In this document: piece after piece, positions 18,681 to 27,280 of the stretch
Layout of the letters: each line of letters starts with the position of its first letter
How positions within the stretch are numbered: the first letter of the stretch is position 1
NCBI GenBank assembly: GCA_017999915.1
Contig: JAGNKX010000001.1
Location: forward strand, 558,001 to 622,000
Length of the DNA stretch: 64,000 nucleotides
Source: Spirochaetota bacterium
GTDB taxonomy: Bacteria; Spirochaetota; UBA4802; UBA5550
Direction: 5' to 3'
Made by a program: the position numbers and the translations under genes
The notes under the pieces: model-generated
The model's database searches: none
What the model saw: the letters and a program-made list of their open reading frames with translations, nothing else
What the model was told of the DNA's origin: nothing

Positions 18681-19214
18681 TCACTGATTGTTGATCTCAT
18701 TGATGCACATACCTATAAGAATTGTCATCACGATAATATTAACGAGAAACCATAGGAAATTAATGGATTTATACACTCCCCAATTATACATAAGCCCCGT
18801 AGCCGTTCCCGTGCCGAATCCGACTAAAATAATGGAATGATATTTTACAAAAATACTCATGGCTGTATCAGAAAAAGTTCCTCCGGTGGTTATCATAACG
18901 CTATCGAAATTTTTCTTAGCCAGGGGAAAGACAAAAAACATGACCACGAATAGTATCGCTGAATTCAAGAACCAGTGCTGAGAAAGCATTGCCAGCATTA
19001 TCCCGATCAGGGAAGCGACGCAAAGACTAATCAATAAAACGGACATTGAGTAGTTATTGCTGATCTTGTTCCACAATTTCATCATATAAGGCATGACTTC
19101 TTTCAATTCTTCTTTGGTAAAGCTGTCCTTGGACAGGTATAAATTCACATAATAACTGCCGAGGACTATAATCATCAGATAAAAAATATAAATAAAAAAA
19201 ATTTCGATTAACAC
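18681..19214 (-). CDS. Integral membrane protein, unknown function
   Basis: A 177-residue protein with about five hydrophobic helices (roughly 3-25, 58-78, 83-100, 128-145, 150-172) and a short charged loop (SKDSFTKEELKEVMPYMMKLWNK). No family could be recognised. It lies between two related small lipoproteins, one on each strand, which suggests a shared envelope setting without proving a joint function. An upstream GGAGCG may be the ribosome site. It has no catalytic motif that I can see. Confidence that it is coding rests on length, membrane pattern and absence of competing frames. Confidence 0.6.
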   Translation of the reverse strand: MLIEIFFIYIFYLMIIVLGSYYVNLYLSKDSFTKEELKEVMPYMMKLWNKISNNYSMSVLLISLCVASLIGIMLAMLSQHWFLNSAILFVVMFFVFPLAKKNFDSVMITTGGTFSDTAMSIFVKYHSIILVGFGTGTATGLMYNWGVYKSINFLWFLVNIIVMTILIGMCINEINNQ

Positions 19215-19470
19215 GGGGCGCTCCTTATGGGGGATTTTACTACCATAATTCCTCTTATGTAAAATAAAAAGTCAACTATTTTTGATCATTTTATCCTTTC
19301 ACATCGCCCTATAGCACAAAATGCATTTATTATTATACCATGATTATACTCACAAAAATCCCCCCAGAGGAAGACACTTTAATGTTTTCTTCTTGTAATT
19401 CTTAATTAGTATATTAGACTATTACCACTTCATTTTGGTTCTAAATTTTTCTGTAATGGCGGTGCTTACC

Positions 19471-19842
19471 ATGAAAAAAATGATCTGGCTTGCAATAGTA
19501 ATGCTCACCATATCGTGTGCCAGCAATAAACTCTCACAGACAAATACCAATACAGCGCCCATTACCACAGGCTGGAGCGATGATGACACCTATACGGTGA
19601 AAGTTACAGATAAAACAGAGGATGATGCAATAAAAGTTGCGAAACATAAAATTTTGAAAGACATAGTCGATGTGCGGCTCAGAAATAACAGCCGATATAC
19701 AGACATCGTTAAAATCCGGGATGAATTTGATATGCCGTTGAGAAATGGTGTTGTCGTAAAACGGCAGCAAATCCCTGATGAATTGACTATATATTATCAG
19801 ATCCGGGATAAAGGATTAAAAAAGAAGTTTCAACGCCAGTAA
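19471..19842 (+). CDS. Small lipoprotein, paralogue of the one at 17953
   Basis: Starting at MKKMIWLAIVML (the open frame reaches 19435) gives 123 residues with a signal peptide ending ISC at about residue 16. This is a relaxed lipobox of the kind spirochaetes tolerate. The mature chain carries GWSDDDTYTV, an EDDAIKVAKHKILKDIVD helix and the C-terminal RDKGLKKKF. GWxDDDT and KGLKKK are shared with the minus-strand lipoprotein 1 kb away, marking a duplicated LPP20-like pair. It converges on purN, with 13 bases between the stops. Confidence 0.7.
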   Translation: MKKMIWLAIVMLTISCASNKLSQTNTNTAPITTGWSDDDTYTVKVTDKTEDDAIKVAKHKILKDIVDVRLRNNSRYTDIVKIRDEFDMPLRNGVVVKRQQIPDELTIYYQIRDKGLKKKFQRQ

Positions 19843-19855
19843 CCAGAACCTTCTG

Positions 19856-20479
19856 TTATCCGCGAATGATTACTTTATTCACGATAACATCTAATTTATT
19901 TTCACAGAACAGGCGCACTGATTCCGAGATAACAACAGATTCCTCTCGCATGATCTTCATTGATAATGTTTCAACGGTATCTTGTTCATGCACCATTACC
20001 GGAACCTGCATTATGATTGGTCCGGTATCCATACCCTTGTCCACAAAATGTGCGGTACACCCGGTAATTTTAACACCGTATTCAAGGGCTTTTTTCTGAC
20101 TATGAATACCCGGAAATGAAGGCAGGAGAGAAGGGTGAATATTTATAATCCTGTTCCGGTACTGTTTCACAAAATATTCTGACAGCATGCGCAAGTATCC
20201 CGCGGTAACAACCAGGTCGGTTTTGAACTTATCTAGCAGCGAAACAATGTCTTCCTCATGGCTTTCTCGTGAAGAATACTGCTCCGGATCAACAACATAG
20301 GCAGGAACATACAATTGTTTCGCCCTGTCAAGAACCGGGGCTGATGGATTATCAGTTATTACACAACCTGATTTGGCCCGTATCTCCTTGTTGATGATCT
20401 TATTCACAACGGATGAAAAAAGGAGCCCTCTCGTGGATGCGAGAAACGATACGACTTTTTTCCTGTGCCATGGCTTCAT
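19856..20479 (-). CDS. purN: Phosphoribosylglycinamide formyltransferase (10-formyl-THF)
   Basis: PurN transfers a formyl group from 10-formyl-tetrahydrofolate to GAR, step 3 of purine synthesis. The 207-residue chain has the catalytic Asn-His pair in INIHPSLLPSFPG (about 113-125) and the Asp-bearing HFVDKGMDTGPII. The N-terminal phosphate loop reads LASTRGLLFSSV instead of the usual LASGxGSN pattern, a notable departure that could alter GAR binding. A related formyltransferase with another substrate is therefore possible. It overlaps the PP-loop gene by 4 bases and is the last gene of a moeA/PP-loop/purN operon. Confidence 0.8.
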   Translation of the reverse strand: MKPWHRKKVVSFLASTRGLLFSSVVNKIINKEIRAKSGCVITDNPSAPVLDRAKQLYVPAYVVDPEQYSSRESHEEDIVSLLDKFKTDLVVTAGYLRMLSEYFVKQYRNRIINIHPSLLPSFPGIHSQKKALEYGVKITGCTAHFVDKGMDTGPIIMQVPVMVHEQDTVETLSMKIMREESVVISESVRLFCENKLDVIVNKVIIRG

Positions 20480-21474
20480 ATTCTCAACCGTTCAAGGAAT
20501 TCATCTGATGCGGAATCAGACACCGAGATCGTTGTCATCGCGACATCGTTTTTAAAAACAACGATGCGGGGCGCATCCAGTTCTATCTTTCCATAGCGCC
20601 GTATGATCGACCCGATTATTGCAATTTCGGTTTCATTAATAATTCCTTTGACTAGTACCGCCGGCCCCTTGAATGCCGGCAGAAAAAAATAATCCGCTCG
20701 GCCCCGGTATTTATCAAGCTCGTTGTTCTCCCTTTCATTTCGTGAGACAATGATCTTGGCCAAATCGCTGATCCGGTAATGTCTGCCTATCGTCAGCAAA
20801 TACATATCAACGGCGTCAACCTCGCTGTGTTTCTCGAGCAAGTCCCTCACTCTCTGCGATATGAACTTATCCGTAAAAAGACACCCGCCGGATGGTGATT
20901 CATATTCATTGATCGCATAATTGCCGGCCAACTCAAACTGCTCTTTACGGGACCTGCCGTTGATCCCCAGAAGCCGGTTGCGGTCCACAATCCCCTCCTC
21001 CTCGGGAATTGTCGGTTTAAGCAATTTCGCGGATAGAGGTCGCAGCAGCCGTCCCTTCAGACCTGTCTCTTTTTCGATATGATTCATGGTGTGACGCATC
21101 TGGGACATGGGGCGTTGTCCCACCACTTCTCCGGTTGCGACAAAATCAGCCTTCAGCTCATGCATTAATTCAGCGGCCTTTTTAATGAAATAGATGTGGC
21201 AGTCAATACAGGGATTAGCATGCTTACCGTAGCCATGGGCAGGATTGCGGATGATATCAATATATTCCTTACCGCATCTGTGCACCCGCGTCTCCAGGTT
21301 AATGCGGGAGGCCAGTTGAACGGGTTTTAAATTTTCCGGAAGTGCATCGGGTGCGACAAAGGGGAGCACGCCATGAAAACCCATCAGATCCAGGTCCTGG
21401 TCCATGAGTACCCGTGCAGCCAGAAGGCTATCGAGACCTCCGGAAATTAATACGACCCCCTTGCCCTTGCTCAA
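20476..21474 (-). CDS. MnmA/ThiI-like PP-loop ATPase with NFACT-R-like C-terminus
   Basis: A 332-residue protein. The N-terminal PP-loop ISGGLDSLLAA (about 10-20) marks an adenylating sulfurtransferase or tRNA-modification enzyme. NPCIDCHIYFIKKA resembles the MnmA catalytic Cys region. The C-terminal part (about 255-330, KYRGRADYFFLPAFKGPAVLVKG...) resembles the NFACT-R RNA-binding module seen in proteins labelled tRNA (5-methylaminomethyl-2-thiouridylate)-methyltransferase-like. It overlaps moeA by 4 bases upstream and purN by 4 downstream. tRNA thiolation is the leading inference. It is not canonical MnmA, lacking that family's length and central domain. Confidence 0.75.
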   Translation of the reverse strand: MSKGKGVVLISGGLDSLLAARVLMDQDLDLMGFHGVLPFVAPDALPENLKPVQLASRINLETRVHRCGKEYIDIIRNPAHGYGKHANPCIDCHIYFIKKAAELMHELKADFVATGEVVGQRPMSQMRHTMNHIEKETGLKGRLLRPLSAKLLKPTIPEEEGIVDRNRLLGINGRSRKEQFELAGNYAINEYESPSGGCLFTDKFISQRVRDLLEKHSEVDAVDMYLLTIGRHYRISDLAKIIVSRNERENNELDKYRGRADYFFLPAFKGPAVLVKGIINETEIAIIGSIIRRYGKIELDAPRIVVFKNDVAMTTISVSDSASDEFLERLRI

Positions 21475-22721
21475 TCAATTTCCTCATGATTGATAAGCTG
21501 AATCATCACCCGGTCTCCTTTTGAGCATCCGGTCGATTCCTCATTCATCACGATCAGGCAATTGGCAACGCTCATCGAACGGAGTATCCCCGATCCCTGA
21601 GGGCCCGTCGTCGATACATGAAAAACGCCGTCAATGATCGTAAAGTAACCTCGGAAAAATTCTTTCCTGCCGCTTCTTTTATCAATATCGTTATCTGCCA
21701 CAGCATGGACCAACGGCTTATTGAGCTTTGTTGATCCGCTCATTTTCAACAGAGCCGGGCGGACAAATTCAATAAATGATACCATAGTCGATACCGGATT
21801 TCCCGGCAGACCAAAGACCAGGGTATTTTTCCTGGTACCGTAGATGAGGGGCTTCCCCGGCTTCATCCTGATAGTCTCAAATGAAATATCCACACCAAGC
21901 TCAACAAGCACGTCCTTCACCAGGTCATACTTGCCCATGGAAACGCCACCGGTGGAAATAACCATGTCATACTCGAGGGCTTTTGCGAACATTTCCTTTG
22001 TAAAGGATATAGAATCTCTGGCTATCCCGATATAATGAGGTATGCAGTGATATTTTTTTATTTCCGAAGAAAGCGTATAGGCATTGGAATTCCGTATCTG
22101 TCCCGGCCTTAATTCCGCCCCCACTTCGGCAATTTCATCACCGGTGGAAATGATCGCCACCCGCGCCTGTTGATACACAGGAATATCGTTTACATTCAAT
22201 GAAGCCAGCAAACCAATTTCAGCCGACTTTAATTGTGTGCCTTTATTCAATGCTACCTGTCCAACCCGGATGTCTTCACCGGCATGTCGGATGTTTTCAT
22301 TCTGCTTGATCTCTTCGAAAACAGCTATAGTCCCCCGGGTGGCGTCTTCCCTGGTATGCTCTACCGGGACCACCGCAGTAGCGCCATCGGGAATTGGTGC
22401 TCCGGTCATAATGCGGACAGCTGAATTCCCTTCAACTTTAATGGTATGAAACTCGACGCCTGCTTTTATCTCACCACATATCAATAATTCCACGGGACTA
22501 TCCGGATGTGCGCCACCGGTGTCGTCCCAGTGAAGGGCAAATCCATCCATGGCAGAATTATCAAAAGGAGGAATATTGATTTCAGAACGAATATCCTGGT
22601 AAAGGATACGCCCGTAAGCCTCTTTCAATGGAACTCGTTCTAAGCCAAGCTCCGTAACAGAGGACAGAATCATACAGTGGGCTGTATCAAAAGAAACAAA
22701 TGTTTTACTTTTTTCTGTCAT
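21471..22721 (-). CDS. moeA: Molybdopterin molybdenumtransferase
   Basis: MoeA inserts molybdate into adenylylated molybdopterin. From MTEKSKTF (22721; the frame is open to 22772) the protein has about 416 residues, the normal size. Signatures include PPFDNSAMDGFA, RIMTGAPIPDGATAVV, ISTGDEI, RNSNAYTL, GGVSMGKYDLV and GLPGNPVSTMV. Its partner mogA lies 29 kb away on the other replichore. No molybdoenzyme is in the window. The 4-base overlap with the PP-loop gene suggests translational coupling with genes of unrelated pathways. Confidence 0.95.
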   Translation of the reverse strand: MTEKSKTFVSFDTAHCMILSSVTELGLERVPLKEAYGRILYQDIRSEINIPPFDNSAMDGFALHWDDTGGAHPDSPVELLICGEIKAGVEFHTIKVEGNSAVRIMTGAPIPDGATAVVPVEHTREDATRGTIAVFEEIKQNENIRHAGEDIRVGQVALNKGTQLKSAEIGLLASLNVNDIPVYQQARVAIISTGDEIAEVGAELRPGQIRNSNAYTLSSEIKKYHCIPHYIGIARDSISFTKEMFAKALEYDMVISTGGVSMGKYDLVKDVLVELGVDISFETIRMKPGKPLIYGTRKNTLVFGLPGNPVSTMVSFIEFVRPALLKMSGSTKLNKPLVHAVADNDIDKRSGRKEFFRGYFTIIDGVFHVSTTGPQGSGILRSMSVANCLIVMNEESTGCSKGDRVMIQLINHEEID

Positions 22722-22840
22722 TATATCAATCCGTGTAGTACCTGCACCTGTATAGCTACATGAATACATCAAAGGTTGTCAAGAATTTTCAAAAAGGCAT
22801 GGGATCTAGCATTGATCAGTTAGCTAAGGTCTTTTTTTTG

Positions 22841-23893
22841 TTATAGATCAAAATTTACCAGGGAACCTGACTGGTTATATCCGAATATATCGCCTTTTTT
22901 CTCTATTTTTGATCCATACATGGCGTAATCGGCAAGAGTGACCAATTCTTCGTAATTCGTAATATCATTCGGATAAGGATACGTGGCAATGCCCATTGAA
23001 ACGGATATAGTGTTAAGGCCGGTTGACTTATAGTCTGTTCCGACTATATCGGCGATACTGATATTCTTTAGCATATCGCGTATCCTACGAGCAACGGTCA
23101 GAACACTGAGATGATCAGTTTCAGGCAGGAAAATGCAGAATTCGTCGCCTCCGAATCGTGCCGCAAGGTCATAGGGACGAATAATGAATTTGTAAGACTG
23201 TCCGTTTCCGTTTATCGGTCGATACACACTTTCATCGATAAAGGCGCTGCATATCTTTTTCAATACCATATCACCGACCAGGTGATTGTAGGTATCATTG
23301 ATCTCCTTGAAATTATCGCAATCAAGATAAATAATAGAAAGATATGACTTGGGACCATTGTTGTTTTGCGGCTGATTCTCATAATTTCTGTTTTTTCTTA
23401 TGACACGCTCGAATTCGGATTTGAGCCGCTCCTCGAATGTCTTGCGGTTCAGAATTCCTGTCAATCCGTCAAATCCGGACATCTGAAAGCGCGTTGAATT
23501 CTTCACGATGGCGGAGAGGTATTTTGCACGGACAGGTTTATCCAGGAAATAATAGGCGCCCTTATCAAGAACGATATCGGAAAGCTCGACTTCATTATAG
23601 CCTGTAATGGCGATTATCGGCGTGCTCACGTTATATTCAGCTTTAAGGACATCCAGGGCATGTAACCCGTTTTTAGGATCTGCGCTATCACCGTCATGGA
23701 GGGGAATTGACAGGTCCAGCAATATCGTATCCCAATAGGTCTTGCTTACCAGATCCAGCAGTTTTTGAACATTAGTCGCAGTTTCAATGAAATAATTCTC
23801 ATCTGATACCTCGAGAATTTTCGTAATGGTGCGTAATACCAGCGGATCGTCATCAACGATAAGGATACTGATATCCCGTTTAGTATCAATCAT
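22841..23893 (-). CDS. Response regulator diguanylate cyclase (REC-GGDEF)
   Basis: A 350-residue cytoplasmic protein that should make c-di-GMP on phosphorylation. The receiver (about 8-125) has the acidic triad VDDD and acceptor D60. The GGDEF domain (about 142-335) has FDGLTGILNR and an intact GGDEF (248-252). An RPYD at 239-242 sits exactly five residues before it, so the inhibitory I-site RxxD is present. A loop inserted in the GGDEF domain (RKNRNYENQPQNNNG) is unusual but peripheral. The neighbouring upstream minus-strand gene encodes a STAS protein, 110 bases away. Confidence 0.92.
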   Translation of the reverse strand: MIDTKRDISILIVDDDPLVLRTITKILEVSDENYFIETATNVQKLLDLVSKTYWDTILLDLSIPLHDGDSADPKNGLHALDVLKAEYNVSTPIIAITGYNEVELSDIVLDKGAYYFLDKPVRAKYLSAIVKNSTRFQMSGFDGLTGILNRKTFEERLKSEFERVIRKNRNYENQPQNNNGPKSYLSIIYLDCDNFKEINDTYNHLVGDMVLKKICSAFIDESVYRPINGNGQSYKFIIRPYDLAARFGGDEFCIFLPETDHLSVLTVARRIRDMLKNISIADIVGTDYKSTGLNTISVSMGIATYPYPNDITNYEELVTLADYAMYGSKIEKKGDIFGYNQSGSLVNFDL

Positions 23894-24003
23894 GGTCTTT
23901 ATGCTTATTACTACTATTCAATATTATTCAGTAACATATTAAGGGTATCGCCGTACCAGCAAGGCGGCCTTACATCGATTAACGACAGTTGTTTTAATAC
24001 AAT

Positions 24004-24348
24004 TCAGACTGATGCAAGCGCGTCAGCCAAATTTCGGAAAATCCTGAAAAACGTGTCAACCCTAGTAATGCTGAATACCTTTAATACGAATGTATTATCA
24101 CTTACAAGATGGATAATTATTCCCTTCTTTCCTGCGGCATTTTTTATTGCAATTAAATATCCGATTCCCACTGAATCGATAACCGTGACCTTTGTCAGAT
24201 CAAGAATGAAATTTTGGACATGTTTCTTGGTTATTAACGATTTTATAGTCTCAATTGTCTCGCTCGAGTCATCATTTATCAGCTTATCATGCAAAAACTC
24301 GAATATTCCAAACCCTTGTTGCTCATAAAACCGATAATTTAGATCCAT
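24004..24348 (-). CDS. STAS-domain anti-sigma factor antagonist
   Basis: A 114-residue single STAS domain of the SpoIIAA/RsbV type. The conserved phosphorylation site lies in VTVIDSVGIGYLI (S59), followed by the typical helix (AIKNAAGKKG) and VFSITRVDTFFRIF. In partner switching the unphosphorylated form binds an anti-sigma kinase. No such kinase is adjacent. A PP2C-type phosphatase able to reactivate such a protein is encoded at 41282-42436. Linkage between them is inferred. A separate promoter is likely in the 189-base divergent gap to the GT2 gene. Confidence 0.88.
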   Translation of the reverse strand: MDLNYRFYEQQGFGIFEFLHDKLINDDSSETIETIKSLITKKHVQNFILDLTKVTVIDSVGIGYLIAIKNAAGKKGIIIHLVSDNTFVLKVFSITRVDTFFRIFRNLADALASV

Positions 24349-24537
24349 TTCTTTCCTGATTGTTATTATACGTCATGCCGGGATGAATTTAGACAATACT
24401 ATCATATGAACGTAATCCTTCGTCAACAATTTATTACTTCAGCATATTAATATAATAATCTGCAAATGAATTGACAGGCTAAGGGCTTCCATGGAATTTC
24501 AAGATGTATTTGATAGCATATTTATTAACGGCAATCT

Positions 24538-25242
24538 ATGGACTCGTCATTGCTTATAATCATCCCTGTGTATAACCAGGGTTCTCAGATAAAGAAAAGC
24601 CTGTCTCTTCTTGAAGAGCTCAACCATGACGTTCTCTTGGTTGATGACGGTTCTACCGACAACACCTATGAAATAATCAAGGATGAGAAGTGGCTTAGAT
24701 ATATCAAGCATGAACTGAACCTGGGCATAGGCGCTTCTATTATAACAGGATATGAATATGCCCGTGACATGAATTATGAAACAATAATCATGCTCAAAAT
24801 CGAAAATAGTAAGTTTAAAGAAGAAATAACCGAGCTCATGGAGAACATCAACTACGGCTATGATATTGTCACCGGCAGCAGGATCCTTGAAAATTTCAGT
24901 TTTCAGGATATACCGCCCGAATTCATTTCAATAACATCAGATCTTTCATCACAGATCAGGGAGATAACCGGTTTTGATATAACCGACCCCCTCTCGGGAA
25001 TTCTCGCCATACGGACCAGCGTATTGAAGAATATGGAGCTTACTGAATTCAATCATTGCCTCCTGCTTCAGCTCTGGATTCAGGCGCACTATTTCGGTCT
25101 TTCCATTATTGAGATTCCAGCACAGTCAGGCAGAGGATTTGGCGAGGAGTTGACCATCTATGATGATCCGATGGGTCTTTTTCTTGCGCTCATGGAAACA
25201 GAAAAAATTCTCTATCCAAAAAAGGATAATACCGAGCACTAA
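24538..25242 (+). CDS. GT2-family glycosyltransferase
   Basis: A 234-residue GT-A fold enzyme resembling dolichyl/undecaprenyl-phosphate sugar transferases. It starts with LLIIIPVYNQGSQI, has LLVDDGSTDNTYEII, and a TGSRILEN segment. The metal-binding DxD region seems changed: the expected DAD reads KIEN in IIMLKIENSKF. It lacks the C-terminal membrane helices of many relatives. The DPLSGILAIR motif agrees with DPM1-like enzymes (DxxSGFRA). The altered DxD makes activity uncertain. It stands alone on the plus strand. Confidence 0.75.
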   Translation: MDSSLLIIIPVYNQGSQIKKSLSLLEELNHDVLLVDDGSTDNTYEIIKDEKWLRYIKHELNLGIGASIITGYEYARDMNYETIIMLKIENSKFKEEITELMENINYGYDIVTGSRILENFSFQDIPPEFISITSDLSSQIREITGFDITDPLSGILAIRTSVLKNMELTEFNHCLLLQLWIQAHYFGLSIIEIPAQSGRGFGEELTIYDDPMGLFLALMETEKILYPKKDNTEH

Positions 25243-25552
25243 AGCATCAATTGAGTGATATTGCTACCGTCATCGAGAGATCATTCGATTTTTTTCATTC
25301 CTTCAACCCCATGGCTGCGCTCCTGATAAAATACCCCTCAGCAAGCCACGGTATATTTTGACGCATAATGTTTTGCGCGGGGCGATCAAAACATCTTAAA
25401 TATTTTTCCATGCCCCGCAATTTATAGATTGACAAATATACGACTATCAGTAGTACAAATTGATTCTTTTAAGCATTGTCACATTTGTTTAAAGGAGTGT
25501 TATAATATAGCAGCATCAGTATTCATGCTGCGTGAGGTGATCAGAAACATTC
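25243..25552 (+). other. Intergenic region with inverted repeat and helicase leader
   Basis: This 310-base gap contains an inverted repeat, GCGGGGC (25377-25383) and GCCCCGC (25412-25418), around a 28-base AT-rich centre. Closer to the helicase gene there is a perfect TATAAT (25501-25506). A leader hairpin GCAGCAT/ATGCTGC (25510-25531) precedes a GAGGTGAT ribosome site. No ORF or known RNA class was recognised in the first 130 bases. Confidence 0.55.
25476..25506 (+). promoter_or_regulatory. Putative promoter of XPB-like helicase gene
   Basis: TTGTCA (25476-25481) and TATAAT (25501-25506) are separated by 19 bases, longer than ideal. This suggests a weak or activator-dependent promoter. The start site would fall just inside the GCAGCAT/ATGCTGC leader hairpin. 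Confidence 0.4.
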
Positions 25553-27232
25553 ATGTCCAAGCCCGTTATTATTCAAAGCGACAACACCCTTCTTCTGGAA
25601 GTGGATAATCCTAATTTTGAAAACGCCCGAGATTCAATTGCACAATTTTCCGAGCTGGTAAAAAGCCCCGAGCACATCCATACCTACAAGGTTTCCCCCC
25701 TTTCCCTGTGGAACGCCGCTGCATCGGGCCTGACCTATCTGGATATTCTTGGAATATTGAAGCAGTATTCACGCTACGAAATACCCGAGATCGTCAATAC
25801 CACCATCAAGGACCAGATGCGTCGCTACGGCCTCCTCAAGCTGGTACCGCGGGATAACGACATCTTTCTGATATCCAGCGACGCCATACTCCTGAATGAA
25901 ATCTGCAACACGAAAAAAATTCAGCAATATATAGACGCCCGCCTCAACGAGAACGAGATAAAAATCAGGAAGAACTTCCGCGGCCACATCAAGCAGGCGC
26001 TGATAAAAATAGGCTTTCCCGTTGAGGACCTTGCAGGATACGAGGACGGCGATCCCTGCGACATCCGGATGAAAGATGTATCTTCGAAGGGACAGCCCTT
26101 TAACATACGCGATTACCAGCAGAGCTCTGTCAATGCATTCTACCGGGGGGGCGGTCCCGAGGGAGGCAGCGGCATCGTTGTTCTGCCCTGCGGCGCCGGT
26201 AAAACCATTGTCGGCATTGCCATCATGAACCTGCTTTCGACCGAAACCCTGATACTGGTCACCAACACCATCGCACTCCGCCAATGGAAGGAGGAGCTCC
26301 TCGACAAGACGCATCTCGATCCGGAACAGATCGGCGAATTTTCCGGTGAAAAGAAAGAGATCAGGCCCATCACCATAGCAACGTACAATATCCTCACCTA
26401 TCGGAAGGACAAAAACGGTCCCTTCCTGCATTTCGACCTGTTTAATTCGAAAAACTGGGGCCTTATCATCTATGATGAAGTGCATCTGCTGCCGGCGCCG
26501 GTATTCAGAATGACATCGGAAATCCAGTCTAAACGGCGCCTGGGACTCACCGCAACCCTTATCCGCGAAGACGGCATGGAAGCGGATGTGTTCAGTCTCA
26601 TCGGCCCGAAGAAATTTGACATGCCCTGGAAGACCCTGGAAAAATCAAACTGGATCGCCAAGGCACTCTGCACGGAAGTCAGGATCGACCTCCCGGAAGA
26701 TCTGAGGATGAAGTATTCCCTGGCCAAGGACCGGGAAAAATTCAGGATTGCCTCTGAGAACCATGAAAAGAACAAGATCGTGGGAACCATCATCGAGCAC
26801 CATGGCAATTCAAACATACTCATTATCGGGCAATACATATCCCAGCTGAAAGAAATAGCCGATCATTTCAACTACCCGATGATTACCGGAAGCACCTCCA
26901 TAACTGAACGCGAAGAACTGTACCGCCTGTTCAAGGAAGAGACCATAAAAATACTGGTAGTATCGAAGGTCGCAAACTTCTCCATCGATCTTCCCGATGC
27001 CAATGTCGCCATACAGATATCGGGGACCTTCGGTTCGCGGCAGGAAGAGGCGCAGCGCCTGGGAAGGATCCTGCGGCCCAAGAAGGGTGATAACAAGGCC
27101 TTCTTCTATACGATAATTACATCCAATTCAGTTGAAGAAAAATTCGCCCACAACAGGCAGCTCTTTCTGACTGAACAGGGCTACACCTACATCATCCTCA
27201 ACAAGGAAATGTTCCAGGAAAAATTCAAATAG
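25553..27232 (+). CDS. Bacterial XPB/Rad25-type DNA helicase
   Basis: A 559-residue superfamily 2 helicase of the XPB group, known in spirochaetes, mycobacteria and archaea and linked to nucleotide excision repair. The N-terminal part (about 1-185) holds the helicase-C3-type domain. Motor domain 1 has motif I PCGAGKT (about 221), LVTNTIALRQWKEEL, the DEVH box, and TATLIREDGME with the XPB-specific RED motif. Motor domain 2 has ILIIGQYISQL, ISGTFGSRQEEAQRLGRILRPK (motif VI). The typical partner nuclease Bax1 is not adjacent. It converges on gyrA with 48 bases between. uvrB is elsewhere in the window. Confidence 0.9.
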   Translation: MSKPVIIQSDNTLLLEVDNPNFENARDSIAQFSELVKSPEHIHTYKVSPLSLWNAAASGLTYLDILGILKQYSRYEIPEIVNTTIKDQMRRYGLLKLVPRDNDIFLISSDAILLNEICNTKKIQQYIDARLNENEIKIRKNFRGHIKQALIKIGFPVEDLAGYEDGDPCDIRMKDVSSKGQPFNIRDYQQSSVNAFYRGGGPEGGSGIVVLPCGAGKTIVGIAIMNLLSTETLILVTNTIALRQWKEELLDKTHLDPEQIGEFSGEKKEIRPITIATYNILTYRKDKNGPFLHFDLFNSKNWGLIIYDEVHLLPAPVFRMTSEIQSKRRLGLTATLIREDGMEADVFSLIGPKKFDMPWKTLEKSNWIAKALCTEVRIDLPEDLRMKYSLAKDREKFRIASENHEKNKIVGTIIEHHGNSNILIIGQYISQLKEIADHFNYPMITGSTSITEREELYRLFKEETIKILVVSKVANFSIDLPDANVAIQISGTFGSRQEEAQRLGRILRPKKGDNKAFFYTIITSNSVEEKFAHNRQLFLTEQGYTYIILNKEMFQEKFK

Positions 27233-27280
27233 CCGAAGAGCTCCCTTGCGGGTATCACGCTGTCCATGACCCCTTCAGCT

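Noticed and set aside
25769..26485. 238-codon minus-strand frame
   Set aside because: Antisense of the XPB-like helicase, whose motifs are complete.
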